From Duganella qianjiadongensis (lineage in GTDB: Bacteria > Pseudomonadota > Gammaproteobacteria > Burkholderiales > Burkholderiaceae_D): a DNA stretch of 64,000 nucleotides. Each line of letters starts with the position of its first letter. Positions within the stretch are counted from its first letter, which is position 1. The DNA is taken from positions 1 to 64,000 of the forward strand of contig NZ_WWCM01000016.1 in NCBI RefSeq assembly GCF_009857915.1, read 5' to 3'. A program made the translations under genes and the position numbers. Below, in pieces: positions 15,180 to 24,487 of the stretch. The notes beneath the pieces are model-generated. The model made no database searches, was not told where the DNA came from, and saw only the letters and a list, made by a program, of their open reading frames with translations.

Positions 15180-17042
15180 TCAGTGTAACTGACGGTAGAT
15201 TTCCTCGGCCAGCGCCTGCGAGATGCCTTCCACCTGCTTCAGATCCTCCACACTGGCATCGACCACGCCACGCAGGCCGCCGAAGCGGGCCAGCAGGCGC
15301 TGGCGCCGTTTGGCGCCTATGCCTTCGATCTCTTCCAGACGCGAGGTCTGGCGCGTCTTGGCCCGTTTGGCCCGCATGCCGGTAATGGCAAAACGGTGCG
15401 CCTCGTCGCGGATCTGCGCCACCAGCATCAGCGCAGCCGATTCCTTGCCCAGTTCCTGCGCTGCGCGGCCATCGACGAACATCAGTGTTTCCAGCCCCAC
15501 ACGGCGCCCTTCTCCCTTGGCCACGCCGACGATCAGGCTGATGTCCAGCCCCAGTTCGGCAAATACCTGGCGCGCCATTTCGATCTGGCCTTTGCCGCCG
15601 TCGATCAGCACCACGTCCGGCATCACGCCGTCGCCATTGGCCACCTTTTCGTAACGCCGCATCAGCACCTGCCGCATAGCAGCGTAATCATCGCCCGGCG
15701 TAATATCGTTGATGTTGTAGCGGCGGTACTCGCCATTCTGCATCTGATGGTGATGGAATACCACGCACGAGGCTTGCGTCGCTTCGCCCTGCGTGTGCGA
15801 GATGTCGAAGCACTCGACGCGCAGCGCATCGATATCCTCCGGCTCCAGCGACAGCGCTTCCACCAGCGCGCGCGTGCGCGACTGCTGCGAGCCCTGCTCC
15901 GACAGCAAACGGGCCAGCGAAATCTCGGCGCCCTTCTGCGCCAGTTCCAGCCATTTGCGGCGCTGGTCCTGCGGCTGGAACACCAGATGGATGCGGTGGC
16001 CACACTGCTCCTGCAGCGCCAGCATCAGGGCCGGCTGATCGAATTCGATATTCAGGATCAGCGTGCCGGGTATGAATTTCTCCGTGTAGTGCTGCACCAG
16101 AAAAGCTGCCAGCACTTCCACTTCGATAGGCTGATCGGCAATTGCTGCCGCATCGCCGATATGGTTGGGGAAGTAGGCCCGGTCACCCAGATGGCGGCCG
16201 CCGCGCACCATGGCCAGATTCACGCAAGCCCGACCGCCCTGCACCAGCACGGCCAGAATATCCACATCGGCATCGCCCGTGGTCTCCATGCTCTGCTGGT
16301 GCAGCACGCGCGACAGCGACTGGATCTGGTTGCGCACGGTGGCGGCCTGCTCGAACTTCAGCTCGCCCGCGTAGGCGTGCATTTTCTTTTCCAGCTCATC
16401 CAGAATTTCCGTCTGGCGGCCACGCAGGAAGCGCGCCGCATTATCGACGTCGGCCTGATAGTCCTCTTTGCTGATCAGGTCTACACAGGGGCCGCTGCAG
16501 CGGCCTATCTGGTTGAGCAGACAGGGCCGCGTACGGTTGCTGTACACGCTGTCTTCGCAAGTCCGCAGGCGGAATACCTTCTGCAGTATCTGCATGGATT
16601 CCTTAACCGCCCACGAACTGGGGAACGGCCCGAAATACTGGTTCTTGCGGTCCACTGCACCACGGTAGTACACCATGCGCGGCGCTACGCCACCGGTGAT
16701 CTTCAGATACGGGTAGGATTTATCGTCGCGGAACAGGATGTTGAAACGGGGACTGAGCGCCTTGATCAGATTGTTCTCGAGGATCAGGGCTTCCGCTTCG
16801 CTGTGCGTGACCGTGGTTTCCAGCCGCGCGATGCGCTCGACCATCATGGCAATGCGCGGACTGCTGAGGTTTTTCTGGAAATAGCTCGAGACGCGCTTTT
16901 TCAGGTCGCGCGCCTTGCCGACGTAAAGCACTTTGTCTTCCGCATCGAAATAGCGGTACACGCCCGGCAGATTGGGCAGTTTGGCGACCGTCGCCAGCAC
17001 CTGTGCGCGCGCGTCCGGCGCGCCATCTTCCACTTCGCTCAT
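15180..17042 (-). CDS. uvrC: UvrABC excinuclease subunit C
   Basis: UvrC makes both incisions around a DNA lesion in nucleotide excision repair, working with UvrB. The 620-residue protein begins with a GIY-YIG nuclease domain (LPGVYRYFDAEDKVLYVGKARDLKKR), followed by a UVR segment that contacts UvrB (near 205-240, KMHAYAGELKFEQAATVRNQI). The RNase H-like second nuclease follows (FDISHTQGEATQASCVVF, later LIDGGKGQIEMA), and C-terminal helix-hairpin-helix motifs (IEGIGAKRRQRLL, VEGISQALAEEIY) complete it. Length and order are normal. It sits between acpS and pgsA. Confidence 0.97.
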   Translation of the reverse strand: MSEVEDGAPDARAQVLATVAKLPNLPGVYRYFDAEDKVLYVGKARDLKKRVSSYFQKNLSSPRIAMMVERIARLETTVTHSEAEALILENNLIKALSPRFNILFRDDKSYPYLKITGGVAPRMVYYRGAVDRKNQYFGPFPSSWAVKESMQILQKVFRLRTCEDSVYSNRTRPCLLNQIGRCSGPCVDLISKEDYQADVDNAARFLRGRQTEILDELEKKMHAYAGELKFEQAATVRNQIQSLSRVLHQQSMETTGDADVDILAVLVQGGRACVNLAMVRGGRHLGDRAYFPNHIGDAAAIADQPIEVEVLAAFLVQHYTEKFIPGTLILNIEFDQPALMLALQEQCGHRIHLVFQPQDQRRKWLELAQKGAEISLARLLSEQGSQQSRTRALVEALSLEPEDIDALRVECFDISHTQGEATQASCVVFHHHQMQNGEYRRYNINDITPGDDYAAMRQVLMRRYEKVANGDGVMPDVVLIDGGKGQIEMARQVFAELGLDISLIVGVAKGEGRRVGLETLMFVDGRAAQELGKESAALMLVAQIRDEAHRFAITGMRAKRAKTRQTSRLEEIEGIGAKRRQRLLARFGGLRGVVDASVEDLKQVEGISQALAEEIYRQLH

Positions 17043-17063
17043 TTAACACTCACCACACGCTAC

Positions 17064-17459
17064 TCAACTGGCTTGTTCAACGATGACAAAGGCGACAGCG
17101 TATTCCTCTTCATCGCTAATCGTCACCTGTGCCGACAGCTTATGCTGTTCCATGAATTCCTGCAGCACACCGCTGCAGACGATGACCGGCTTGCCGCCGG
17201 GGGCATTGAGCATCTGTGCCGCCGTCCATGTCATCGGCATGCGCATGCCCAGCCCTATGGCCTTGGAAAACGCTTCCTTGGCGGCGAAACGGGTGGCCAC
17301 AAAGCGCACTCCGCGCGCAGCGCTCTTGGCTTTACGGGCCAGATACTTTTCCATCTCCTGCGGCCCCAGTATCTTCCGCGCAAAGCGGTCGCCATTGCGC
17401 GCCAGCGCAGCTTCGATGCGCGGGATCTTGCAGATATCGGTGCCGATGCCGAAGATCAT
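17064..17459 (-). CDS. acpS: Holo-[acyl-carrier-protein] synthase
   Basis: AcpS moves the 4'-phosphopantetheine group from CoA onto Ser37 of the acyl carrier protein encoded at 29268-29507. The 131-residue protein has the conserved metal-binding Asp8 in GIGTDI and Glu62 in RFAAKEAFSKA, which together bind Mg2+ and CoA. Its start overlaps the pdxJ stop by 4 bp (ATGA), so the two are translationally coupled, a common pairing in proteobacteria. Confidence 0.96.
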   Translation of the reverse strand: MIFGIGTDICKIPRIEAALARNGDRFARKILGPQEMEKYLARKAKSAARGVRFVATRFAAKEAFSKAIGLGMRMPMTWTAAQMLNAPGGKPVIVCSGVLQEFMEQHKLSAQVTISDEEEYAVAFVIVEQAS

Positions 17460-18217
17460 GCGCGTGCGCCCAGACGGGTAGCCAGCATGATGGCCTTCAT
17501 TTCACGCACGGCGTTTTCCCAGCCCACGAACACGGCATGGCCGACGATGGCGTGGCCGATATTGAGTTCGGCGATTTCCGCAATTGCGGCGATCGCCTGT
17601 ACATTGGTGTAATGCAGGCCGTGGCCGGCATTGACTTTCAGGCCTTTGGAGACGCCATACAGCGCACCGCGCTTGATGCGCTCCAGCTCCGCCGCCTGCT
17701 CCGCGCCTGCCGTGTCGGCATAACGGCCCGTGTGCAGCTCGATCACCGGCGCACCGATGGCGGCAGTAGCATCCATCTGCGCCTGGTCGGCATCGATAAA
17801 CAGGCTCACACGTATGCCTTCAGCCTGCAGCTGCCTGACCGCCGCTTCCACGGCTTTGTAGTGGGTCACCACATCAAGCCCGCCCTCGGTGGTCACCTCG
17901 CTACGTTTTTCCGGCACCAGACAGACATCGGCAGGCCTGATGCGGCAGGCGAAATCGATCATTTCCTGCGTCACGGCCGCTTCCAGATTCATCCGCGTCA
18001 GCAGTTGCGGCGCCAGTGCGATCACGTCGGCATCCTTGATATGGCGGCGGTCTTCGCGCAGGTGCAGGGTAATGCAGTCGGCGCCGGCCTGCTCGGCCAG
18101 CAGCGCGGCGCGTATCGGATCGGGATAGCTGGTGCCGCGCGCATTGCGCAGCGTGGCGACGTGGTCGATGTTCACGCCGAGATCGATGATGGTGCCTACA
18201 GGTTGCAGAAAGCTCAT
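17456..18217 (-). CDS. pdxJ: Pyridoxine 5'-phosphate synthase
   Basis: PdxJ condenses 3-amino-2-oxopropyl phosphate with 1-deoxyxylulose 5-phosphate to make pyridoxine 5'-phosphate, the ring-closing step of vitamin B6 synthesis. I place the start at the ATG at 18217 because AAGGTAACC precedes it and the product (253 residues) has the usual length; the open frame extends further upstream through recO. The N-terminus contains DLGVNIDHVATLRNARGT and LHLREDRRHI, diagnostic of the family. Its stop overlaps acpS and it follows recO by 11 bp. Confidence 0.96.
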   Translation of the reverse strand: MSFLQPVGTIIDLGVNIDHVATLRNARGTSYPDPIRAALLAEQAGADCITLHLREDRRHIKDADVIALAPQLLTRMNLEAAVTQEMIDFACRIRPADVCLVPEKRSEVTTEGGLDVVTHYKAVEAAVRQLQAEGIRVSLFIDADQAQMDATAAIGAPVIELHTGRYADTAGAEQAAELERIKRGALYGVSKGLKVNAGHGLHYTNVQAIAAIAEIAELNIGHAIVGHAVFVGWENAVREMKAIMLATRLGARA

Positions 18218-18228
18218 GGTGGTTACCT

Positions 18229-19050
18229 TTATAACTGCAGCAGGTCGATCAGGATCTGCCGCGTGTTCAGCGGTGCGCCGCCCAGATGATGGGCCAGCAG
18301 GAACCGCATTAACTGTTTGCTCTGGGACTGCGTCGCGCCGTCCTGATAATCTTCGCGCTCCATATCGAGCAGCGTCTTGCCGGCCACGCCGGGCCACACA
18401 TCGGCAGCACGCTGGGGGCGCGGGCCCCGTTCCGGATCCACCACGTACACCAGATCCTGCAGCACGGTGCTGCGGGTATCGGTGCAGCGCGTCAGATCGG
18501 CGGCCACGCCCGTCTCCTTGAGCAGCGCGCGCTCGAATTTGCGCAGTACGATGGTAGGGGGTTCATTATGCGCCAGCTGGTTGAGCGTGGCCACGTAGTG
18601 GTCGAACAGGGCCGGATGGGCGTCGTCGCGCGCCAGCAGTTTGACCAGTAATTCGTTCAGATAGAAGCCGCACAGCAGCGCGGTCTTTTCCAGCGGGAGC
18701 ATGCCGCCTACCCACTCGGCATCGGTCAGCGTGCGCAGTTCCGACTTGCCTACCCAGCTGGACGACAGCGGCTGGAAAGTCTGCAGCACGCCGCGCAGCT
18801 GCGAGTGGGGGCGTTTGGCGCCCTTGGCGATCAGCGCCACGCGGCCATAGTCGCGCGTGAACAGATCGATGATCAGACTGGTTTCTTTGTAGGGATAGCT
18901 ATGCAGTACAAAAGCTGGCTGGCCGGCCACCTTGGTGCCGACAGTGCGCTCGCGCGCAGGCGCACGGGCAGGCTTGCGGGCGGCGGGTAGCGCCGGCGCC
19001 GCGCTGGCGCCAGCCGCTGTGTCCCCGGCCTCAAGCGTGATGTTGGACAT
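18229..19050 (-). CDS. recO: DNA repair protein RecO
   Basis: RecO anneals single strands and helps load RecA in the RecFOR recombination pathway. The 273-residue protein has an OB-fold N-terminal domain beginning near FVLHSYPYKETSLIIDLFTR and a helical C-terminal domain with the usual FYLNELLVKLLARDD segment. About 45 Ala/Pro-rich residues precede the OB fold and are unusual in length; a later start is not obvious. The gene lies between era and pdxJ. Confidence 0.95.
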   Translation of the reverse strand: MSNITLEAGDTAAGASAAPALPAARKPARAPARERTVGTKVAGQPAFVLHSYPYKETSLIIDLFTRDYGRVALIAKGAKRPHSQLRGVLQTFQPLSSSWVGKSELRTLTDAEWVGGMLPLEKTALLCGFYLNELLVKLLARDDAHPALFDHYVATLNQLAHNEPPTIVLRKFERALLKETGVAADLTRCTDTRSTVLQDLVYVVDPERGPRPQRAADVWPGVAGKTLLDMEREDYQDGATQSQSKQLMRFLLAHHLGGAPLNTRQILIDLLQL

Positions 19051-19060
19051 CGTCCCTCTG

Positions 19061-19960
19061 TTATTCGTAGCCGTAGGCGCGCAGCCCTGCTTCGTTATCA
19101 GCCCAGCCGGATTTGACCTTGACCCAGATTTCCAGATACACGGGACCGCCGAACAGCTTCTCCATATCCTGTCTGGCCTGCGTCGAAACTTCCTTCAGGC
19201 GTGCGCCCTTGTTCCCGATGATCATGGACTTGTGGGTGTCGCGCTCCACCAGAATAGCGGCAAACACGCGGCGCAGATCGCCCTCCTGCTCGAACTTCTC
19301 GATCATCACCGTGCTGGTATAAGGCAGCTCGTCGCCGACGAAGCGGAACAGCTTTTCGCGCACGATTTCGGAAGCGAGGAATTTCTCGCTGCGGTCGGTG
19401 ATATCGTCCGGTCCGAAGATAGGATCGTTCTCGGGCAAGAAGCGTTTGATTTCCTTTTCCAGGCCGTCGAGCTGGAAGCGCAGCTTGGCCGATACCGGCA
19501 CGATGGCGGCGAAATTGAATTTGGCCGCCACCTGCTGGGCGAACGGCAGCAGCACAGCCTTGTCCTTGACGCGGTCGGCCTTGTTAATCACCAGCAGCAC
19601 CGGCACTTCGCTCGGCAGCAGATCGAGCACCTGCTGGTCGGCCGGGCCGAAGGTGCCCGCTTCGATCACGAACAGGATCAGGTCCGACGAGATCAGCGTG
19701 TTGGTTACCGTCTTGTTCAGATTCTTGTTCAGCGCATTGGCGTGCCGGGTCTGGAAGCCCGGCGTATCGACATAGATCAGCTGCGCATCGTCATAGGTCT
19801 GGATGCCCGTGATGCGGTGGCGCGTGGTCTGCGCCTTGCGCGAGGTGATGCTGACCTTGGCGCCGATCAGGGTGTTCATCAGGGTCGATTTGCCCACATT
19901 CGGGCGGCCCACGATGGCGATGTAGCCGCAGCGGTACGGAGCGTTGGTGTCAGTAGTCAT
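19061..19960 (-). CDS. era: GTPase Era
   Basis: Era binds 16S rRNA near its 3' end and acts as a checkpoint in 30S assembly. The 299-residue protein has the GTPase motifs G1 GRPNVGKS (18-25), G3 DTPG (65-68) and G4 NKAD (126-129), followed by a C-terminal KH domain with the GNKGARLKEVSTQAR loop. It follows rnc by 9 bp, and rnc-era coupling is widespread in proteobacteria. Confidence 0.97.
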   Translation of the reverse strand: MTTDTNAPYRCGYIAIVGRPNVGKSTLMNTLIGAKVSITSRKAQTTRHRITGIQTYDDAQLIYVDTPGFQTRHANALNKNLNKTVTNTLISSDLILFVIEAGTFGPADQQVLDLLPSEVPVLLVINKADRVKDKAVLLPFAQQVAAKFNFAAIVPVSAKLRFQLDGLEKEIKRFLPENDPIFGPDDITDRSEKFLASEIVREKLFRFVGDELPYTSTVMIEKFEQEGDLRRVFAAILVERDTHKSMIIGNKGARLKEVSTQARQDMEKLFGGPVYLEIWVKVKSGWADNEAGLRAYGYE

Positions 19961-19969
19961 AAAGCCTCT

Positions 19970-20776
19970 TTACTTGTTGGCCGCCTTGGCAGGTGTCGCA
20001 GGCGCAGGCGAGCCGGGTTCGCTCGACTGCACGGTGGCGATGCCGGCCAGCTTGAGCTGGGCAGCACGTGGCTTGGCCTTGCGGCCAGCAGCTGGCGTTT
20101 TCAGCAAAGCCTGCTCGGCCACTTCCAGCGCCAGCTTGGCGGCAGCCTGTTCACCGGCACGACGGCTGCCGCCGCGGCCAAATACCTGTATGCCCAGCTT
20201 GGGCACCAGACATTCGATTTCGAATTCCTGGCTGTGCGCGGCGCCATGGGTGGCCACCACGTTGTACAGCGGCAGGGAGATTTTTTTACTTTGCAGGAAT
20301 TCCTGCAGCAGCGTCTTGGCATCCTTGCCCAGCGTCTGCGGGTCCACCGTGTCGAGGATGGGAATGTAGAAGGCACGGATCACATCGCGCGCCGGATTGA
20401 AGCCGCCGTCGAGGAAAATCGCGCCCAGCAGCGCTTCCAGCGTATCGGCCAGTATCGAAGGACGGCGGAAGCCGCCCGATTTCAGCTCGCCTTCGCCTAG
20501 GCGCAGGAACTGCGACAGTTCCAGTTTCTGGGCGATTTCGAACAGCGACTGCTGCTTGACCAGATTGGCGCGCAGGCGCGACAGGTCGCCTTCATCGATC
20601 TGCACATAGCGTTCGTACAGAATGGACGCCACCACGCAGTTCAGCACCGAGTCGCCCAGAAACTCCAGCCGCTCGTTGTGCAAACTGCTATGGCTACGGT
20701 GCGTCAAGGCTTGCTGTAACAGCCCAGCATCCTGGAACGTGTAGCCTAGACGGGTTTGCAGTAACTGGAGATTCAT
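19970..20776 (-). CDS. rnc: Ribonuclease III
   Basis: RNase III cleaves double-stranded RNA, including rRNA precursors. The 268-residue protein has the signature NERLEFLGDSVLN with acidic residues E38 and D42, and a second catalytic site in DTLEALLGAIFLDGG. A double-stranded-RNA-binding domain spans roughly residues 155-225 (ending GRGGSRRAGEQAAAKLALE). The last 40 residues are an Ala/Pro/Lys-rich tail absent in the E. coli enzyme. It lies between the DUF4845 gene and era. Confidence 0.97.
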   Translation of the reverse strand: MNLQLLQTRLGYTFQDAGLLQQALTHRSHSSLHNERLEFLGDSVLNCVVASILYERYVQIDEGDLSRLRANLVKQQSLFEIAQKLELSQFLRLGEGELKSGGFRRPSILADTLEALLGAIFLDGGFNPARDVIRAFYIPILDTVDPQTLGKDAKTLLQEFLQSKKISLPLYNVVATHGAAHSQEFEIECLVPKLGIQVFGRGGSRRAGEQAAAKLALEVAEQALLKTPAAGRKAKPRAAQLKLAGIATVQSSEPGSPAPATPAKAANK

Positions 20777-20817
20777 TATTCGATTCGTAGTTTCACTAAA
20801 ACGGTTGATGGGTCGTG

Positions 20818-21189
20818 TCAGGGCTTGCCATGTTGGGCGGTGCTGCCCTCATATTCGAGCAGCAGGCTGGCTGGTCCCGCCAGCGGAATTTTCTTCTCGT
20901 AGGCGAAGCTGATCTCGGTTTCGCCGTTTTCACCGCGGCTGATGATCAGATCCTTGCCGCTGATGGCATTGATGTAGCCCACCGTGGCGCTGGCATCGAA
21001 GGCCTTCTGCATCTGCAGCACCGTGCCGCCGCCCGCTTTGGCGCTGACGATGGCATTCTGGATGGCACGGTATTCAGTGTAGGTCGGGATGATTTTCAGC
21101 GCCAGCACGGCGGCAAAACCCGCCACGGCCAGCAGCACGATCAGCCCGACCAGTGAAATACCCTGTTGCCGCTGCTGCGCTGTGTGCAT
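20818..21189 (-). CDS. DUF4845 single-span membrane protein
   Basis: I choose the ATG at 21189 (123 residues), since AAAGGA lies just upstream; a GTG six codons earlier is the alternative. One transmembrane helix (GLIVLLAVAGFAAVLALKIIP) follows a short cytoplasmic start (QQRQQGISLVGL), which resembles type IV pilin-like leaders. The rest is a small periplasmic domain typical of DUF4845, a family found between lepB and rnc in many betaproteobacteria. Its function is unknown. Confidence 0.85.
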   Translation of the reverse strand: MHTAQQRQQGISLVGLIVLLAVAGFAAVLALKIIPTYTEYRAIQNAIVSAKAGGGTVLQMQKAFDASATVGYINAISGKDLIISRGENGETEISFAYEKKIPLAGPASLLLEYEGSTAQHGKP

Positions 21190-21210
21190 GACCGTTCCTT
21201 TCGCCACAGT

Positions 21211-22128
21211 TTAGTGGATGGTGCCGATACGGCGCCAGTTACCGAGATTGAGCCAGACAAAGAATGCCTTACCGACAATATTTTTGTCCGGTACAAAGCC
21301 CCAGTAGCGGCTGTCCGCGCTATTGTCGCGGTTATCACCCATCATGAAGTAGTTACCGGCTGGCACAACGCAAGTAAAGCCTTCGTAGCGATAGGTGCAG
21401 TTCTCGCTGTACGGGAACTGTTTCACGCCTTCCAGATTCAGCGTCGGCGCCGCCTCGTTATTCAGTATGCGGTGGCTGACACCCGTCAGATTCTCCGTGT
21501 ACTGCTTGTTGTACACCAGATGCTCGTCATCGAGGTAGTCGTCCAGCGCGGTGTATTTCACTTCCACGCCGTTTACGGTTAAGCGCTTGTTTTCATAGGT
21601 GATTTTATCACCGGGAACGCCGATCACACGCTTGATGTAATCCTGGCTCATATCCTGTGGATATTTGAACACCATCACATCGCCGCGCTGCGGATCATTG
21701 ATCTGGATGATTTTCTGGTTAATCACGGGCAGGCGTATGCCGTAGGTGAATTTATTGACCAGAATCAGATCGCCCACCAGCAGGGTCGGCACCATCGACG
21801 AGGATGGAATCTTGAATGGCTCGTACAGGAAGGAGCGCAGGAAGAACACCAGTGCAATCACCGGGAAGAAGCTGCCCGAGTACTCTATCCACGTCGGTTG
21901 GCGCAGCAGGCCAGCTTCGATGGCGGCACGGTTGCCCAGATTGTCCACCTTGATGCCGTCGGCCGTCAGCTTGGCGTTGCGGGCATCGTAGTCGGCCAGC
22001 GCGCGATCGGCCGCAGCGCGGCGCTGCCTGGCCAGATAAAACACGTCGAGGAACCAGATGACCCCCGTCACCACCATCAGGATGAACAGGATTAAAGCGA
22101 AATTGCCCAGAATTACTTGCAGGTTCAT
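21211..22128 (-). CDS. lepB: Signal peptidase I
   Basis: LepB cleaves signal peptides from exported proteins at the inner membrane. The 305-residue protein has two N-terminal membrane segments, the catalytic Ser111 in PSSSMVPTL, the catalytic Lys166 in DYIKRVIGVPGD and the box GDNRDNSADSR near the C-terminus. Its start overlaps the lepA stop by 4 bp, so translation is coupled. It presumably processes the exported proteins in this window, such as the PEP-CTERM protein and DegQ. Confidence 0.97.
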   Translation of the reverse strand: MNLQVILGNFALILFILMVVTGVIWFLDVFYLARQRRAAADRALADYDARNAKLTADGIKVDNLGNRAAIEAGLLRQPTWIEYSGSFFPVIALVFFLRSFLYEPFKIPSSSMVPTLLVGDLILVNKFTYGIRLPVINQKIIQINDPQRGDVMVFKYPQDMSQDYIKRVIGVPGDKITYENKRLTVNGVEVKYTALDDYLDDEHLVYNKQYTENLTGVSHRILNNEAAPTLNLEGVKQFPYSENCTYRYEGFTCVVPAGNYFMMGDNRDNSADSRYWGFVPDKNIVGKAFFVWLNLGNWRRIGTIH

Positions 22129-23918
22129 TTCTCTTCCACTTGTAAAATTGCCAGGAAGGCTTCTTGTGGAATTTCCACCGAGCCCACTTGTTTCATACGT
22201 TTCTTACCAGCCTTCTGCTTCTCCAGCAGTTTCTTCTTACGGCTGACGTCACCGCCATAGCACTTGGCCAGCACGTTCTTGCGCAGCGCCTTGACGTTTT
22301 CGCGCGAGATCACGGTTGCGCCGATGGCCGCCTGAATCGCCACGTCGAACATCTGGCGCGGTATCAGTTCGCGCATCTTGGCCGCCACCTGACGGCCACG
22401 GTAGGCACTGTTGGAACGGTGCACGATAATGGCCAGCGCATCGACTTTCTCGCTGTTGATCAGCATGTCCACCTTGACCACGTCCGAGGAACGGTATTCC
22501 TTGAACTCGTAGTCCATCGAGGCATAACCGCGCGAGGTCGATTTGAGCTTGTCGAAGAAGTCCAGCACGATTTCGCCCATCGGCATTTCGTACACCAGCT
22601 TGACCTGACGGCCGTGGTAGCTCATGTCCATCTGCACGCCGCGCTTGCCGATACACAGGGTAATCACCGAGCCCACGTATTCCTGCGGCATGTACAGATT
22701 GACGGTCACGATAGGTTCGCGGATGTCGGCAATCTTGGACGGTTCCGGCATGCGCGAAGGATTGTCCACCTTCAGGATGCTGCCGTCGCGCATTTCCACT
22801 TCATACACCACGGTAGGCGCCGTAGTGATCAGGTCCATATCGAATTCGCGTTCCAGACGTTCCTGCACGATTTCCATGTGCAGCAGACCGAGGAAGCCGC
22901 AACGGAAACCGAAGCCCAGTGCCTGCGACACTTCGGGTTCGTACATCAGGGCGGCGTCGTTGAGCTTCAGCTTTTCCAGCGAGTCGCGCAGCGCATCGTA
23001 CTGGTTGGCTTCGACGGGGAACAGACCGGCAAACACCTGCGGCTGCACTTCCTTGAAGCCGGGCAGCGGCTGCGGTGCCGGACGGCTGGCCAGCGTTACC
23101 GTGTCGCCCACTTTGGCCGCTTTCAGTTCCTTGATACCGGCGATGATGAAGCCCACCTGACCGGCCGACAGCTGCGGCAGCGACACGGAACGGGGCGCGA
23201 ACACGCCGATGTCTTCCACCAGCTGCACCGAGTCGGTGGCCATCAGTTTGATCTTGTCTTTCGGACGCAGCGTGCCGTTGACCACGCGCACCAGCATCAC
23301 CACGCCCACATAGGCGTCGTACCACGAATCGACGATCAGGGCCTGCAGGGGAGCGTCCGGATCGCCTTTCGGTGGCGGCACTTTGGCGATGATGGATTCC
23401 AGCACATCGTCCACACCCAGACCCGTTTTAGCCGAGCAGTGCACGGCGTCACCGGCTTCGATACCGATCACATCTTCGATTTCGGCAATCGCGCTCGGCG
23501 GATCGGCATTCGGCAGGTCGATCTTGTTCAGCACGGGCACCACTTCCACGCCCAGATCGAGCGCCGTATAGCAGTTGGCCACGGTCTGCGCTTCCACGCC
23601 CTGCGAGGCATCGACCACCAGCAGCGCGCCTTCGCAGGCCGATAGCGAACGCGATACTTCGTAGGAGAAATCGACGTGGCCGGGGGTATCGATCAGGTTC
23701 AGGTTGTACACCTTGCCATCGCGCGCCTTGTACTGCAGGGCAGCCGTCTGCGCTTTAATGGTAATGCCGCGCTCGCGCTCCAGATCCATAGAATCGAGCA
23801 CCTGCGCCTCCATCTCGCGCTCGGACAGGCCGCCGCACAGTTGAATGATGCGGTCGGCCAGGGTGGATTTACCGTGGTCGATGTGGGCGATGATGGAGAA
23901 ATTGCGTATGTTATTCAT
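22125..23918 (-). CDS. lepA: Elongation factor 4 (LepA)
   Basis: LepA is a ribosome-binding GTPase thought to assist initiation or back-translocation. I set the start at the ATG at 23918 (MNNIRNFSIIAHIDHGKSTL), giving 597 residues, the usual size; an open frame continues upstream without family similarity. G1 AHIDHGKS, DTPGHVDF and NKIDLP are all visible, as is the LepA-specific C-terminal region (LLEKQKAGKKRMKQVG). A terminator precedes it, so it starts a unit with lepB, DUF4845, rnc and era. Confidence 0.97.
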   Translation of the reverse strand: MNNIRNFSIIAHIDHGKSTLADRIIQLCGGLSEREMEAQVLDSMDLERERGITIKAQTAALQYKARDGKVYNLNLIDTPGHVDFSYEVSRSLSACEGALLVVDASQGVEAQTVANCYTALDLGVEVVPVLNKIDLPNADPPSAIAEIEDVIGIEAGDAVHCSAKTGLGVDDVLESIIAKVPPPKGDPDAPLQALIVDSWYDAYVGVVMLVRVVNGTLRPKDKIKLMATDSVQLVEDIGVFAPRSVSLPQLSAGQVGFIIAGIKELKAAKVGDTVTLASRPAPQPLPGFKEVQPQVFAGLFPVEANQYDALRDSLEKLKLNDAALMYEPEVSQALGFGFRCGFLGLLHMEIVQERLEREFDMDLITTAPTVVYEVEMRDGSILKVDNPSRMPEPSKIADIREPIVTVNLYMPQEYVGSVITLCIGKRGVQMDMSYHGRQVKLVYEMPMGEIVLDFFDKLKSTSRGYASMDYEFKEYRSSDVVKVDMLINSEKVDALAIIVHRSNSAYRGRQVAAKMRELIPRQMFDVAIQAAIGATVISRENVKALRKNVLAKCYGGDVSRKKKLLEKQKAGKKRMKQVGSVEIPQEAFLAILQVEEK

Positions 23919-23995
23919 TAACAGAGCCAAAAAACAGTCAAAAACGGGTACTAAACGGGAACGGCAGGCGCAGGCATAAAGCTGGCGCGCAATAC

Positions 23996-24040
23996 AAAAA
24001 AAGCGCTCCGAGCGGGGCTGTTTGCCCTGGCGAGCGCCTT
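23996..24040 (-). terminator. Intrinsic terminator after the glutaredoxin-like gene
   Basis: On the minus strand a GC-rich stem (GGCGCTCG... pairing with CGAGCGC) is followed by seven T at 24002-23996. It lies between the glutaredoxin-like gene and lepA, so it separates the stress-related genes from the lepA unit. Confidence 0.8.
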
Positions 24041-24192
24041 GATTACAGCGAGACTCAACTCCGGACGCCCCAGCGGGACGCCTTACCCCCAGCATTTTAC
24101 CGGATTTCAGAGTGGAAAGCCCTACTTTGCGCGGCTAAATGCTGCACTGCGCTCTCCGAGGCGCACAAAAAAGCGGCAAACTGCCCAAATTT

Positions 24193-24438
24193 TCAGCAAG
24201 CTGCCAGCAATTCGCGAACTTTAGCTTCATCGAGGAAATAGTGGCACAGCTCGGGCTGGTCCAGATCGGCGAACAAGACCGGCACCAGCTCGTCGAAGCG
24301 GGCCACCAGCGCCGCATCGTCGTCGACATCGATCACGTCCACCGTAATTGGCTGCTGCGGAGTCTGCAAGCGCATCAGGGCATCGAGCATGTCCTGGCAT
24401 AAATGGCAATAACTGCGGGAATACAGGGTGAAATGCAT
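24193..24438 (-). CDS. Glutaredoxin-like protein (DUF836)
   Basis: The true start is the ATG at 24438 (MHFTLYSRSYCHLC), giving 81 residues. A CxxC redox motif sits at C11 and C14, and the short thioredoxin-like fold ends with VPVLFADLDQPEL. Small proteins of this type often lie next to lepA or degQ in betaproteobacteria. A role in thiol exchange is inferred from the motif; the partner is unknown. It has terminators on both sides. Confidence 0.85.
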   Translation of the reverse strand: MHFTLYSRSYCHLCQDMLDALMRLQTPQQPITVDVIDVDDDAALVARFDELVPVLFADLDQPELCHYFLDEAKVRELLAAC

Positions 24439-24442
24439 AAAT

Positions 24443-24480
24443 AAAACAGCGCCAGCCGACTGCACGGCAGCCGGCGCTGC
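24443..24480 (-). terminator. Intrinsic terminator after degQ
   Basis: On the minus strand CAGCGCCGGCTGCC pairs imperfectly with the strand ending GGCTGGCGCTG and is followed by TTTTATTT. It begins directly after the degQ stop and ends at the glutaredoxin-like start, so that gene relies on read-through or its own promoter. Confidence 0.8.
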
Positions 24481-24487
24481 GGACTCC

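Noticed and set aside
15396..17612. 738-codon plus-strand frame opposite uvrC and acpS
   Set aside because: It lies fully antisense to well-conserved genes, has His/Gln/Arg-biased composition typical of a complementary frame in GC-rich coding DNA, and matches no family.
18218..18397. N-terminal extension of pdxJ
   Set aside because: It overlaps the end of recO, is not conserved in the family, and a good ribosome binding site precedes the ATG at 18217.
22164..23645. 493-codon plus-strand frame opposite lepA
   Set aside because: It is antisense to one of the best conserved genes in the window and has His-rich shadow composition.
23919..24095. N-terminal extension of lepA
   Set aside because: The added residues are unlike LepA and include the terminator of the glutaredoxin-like gene.
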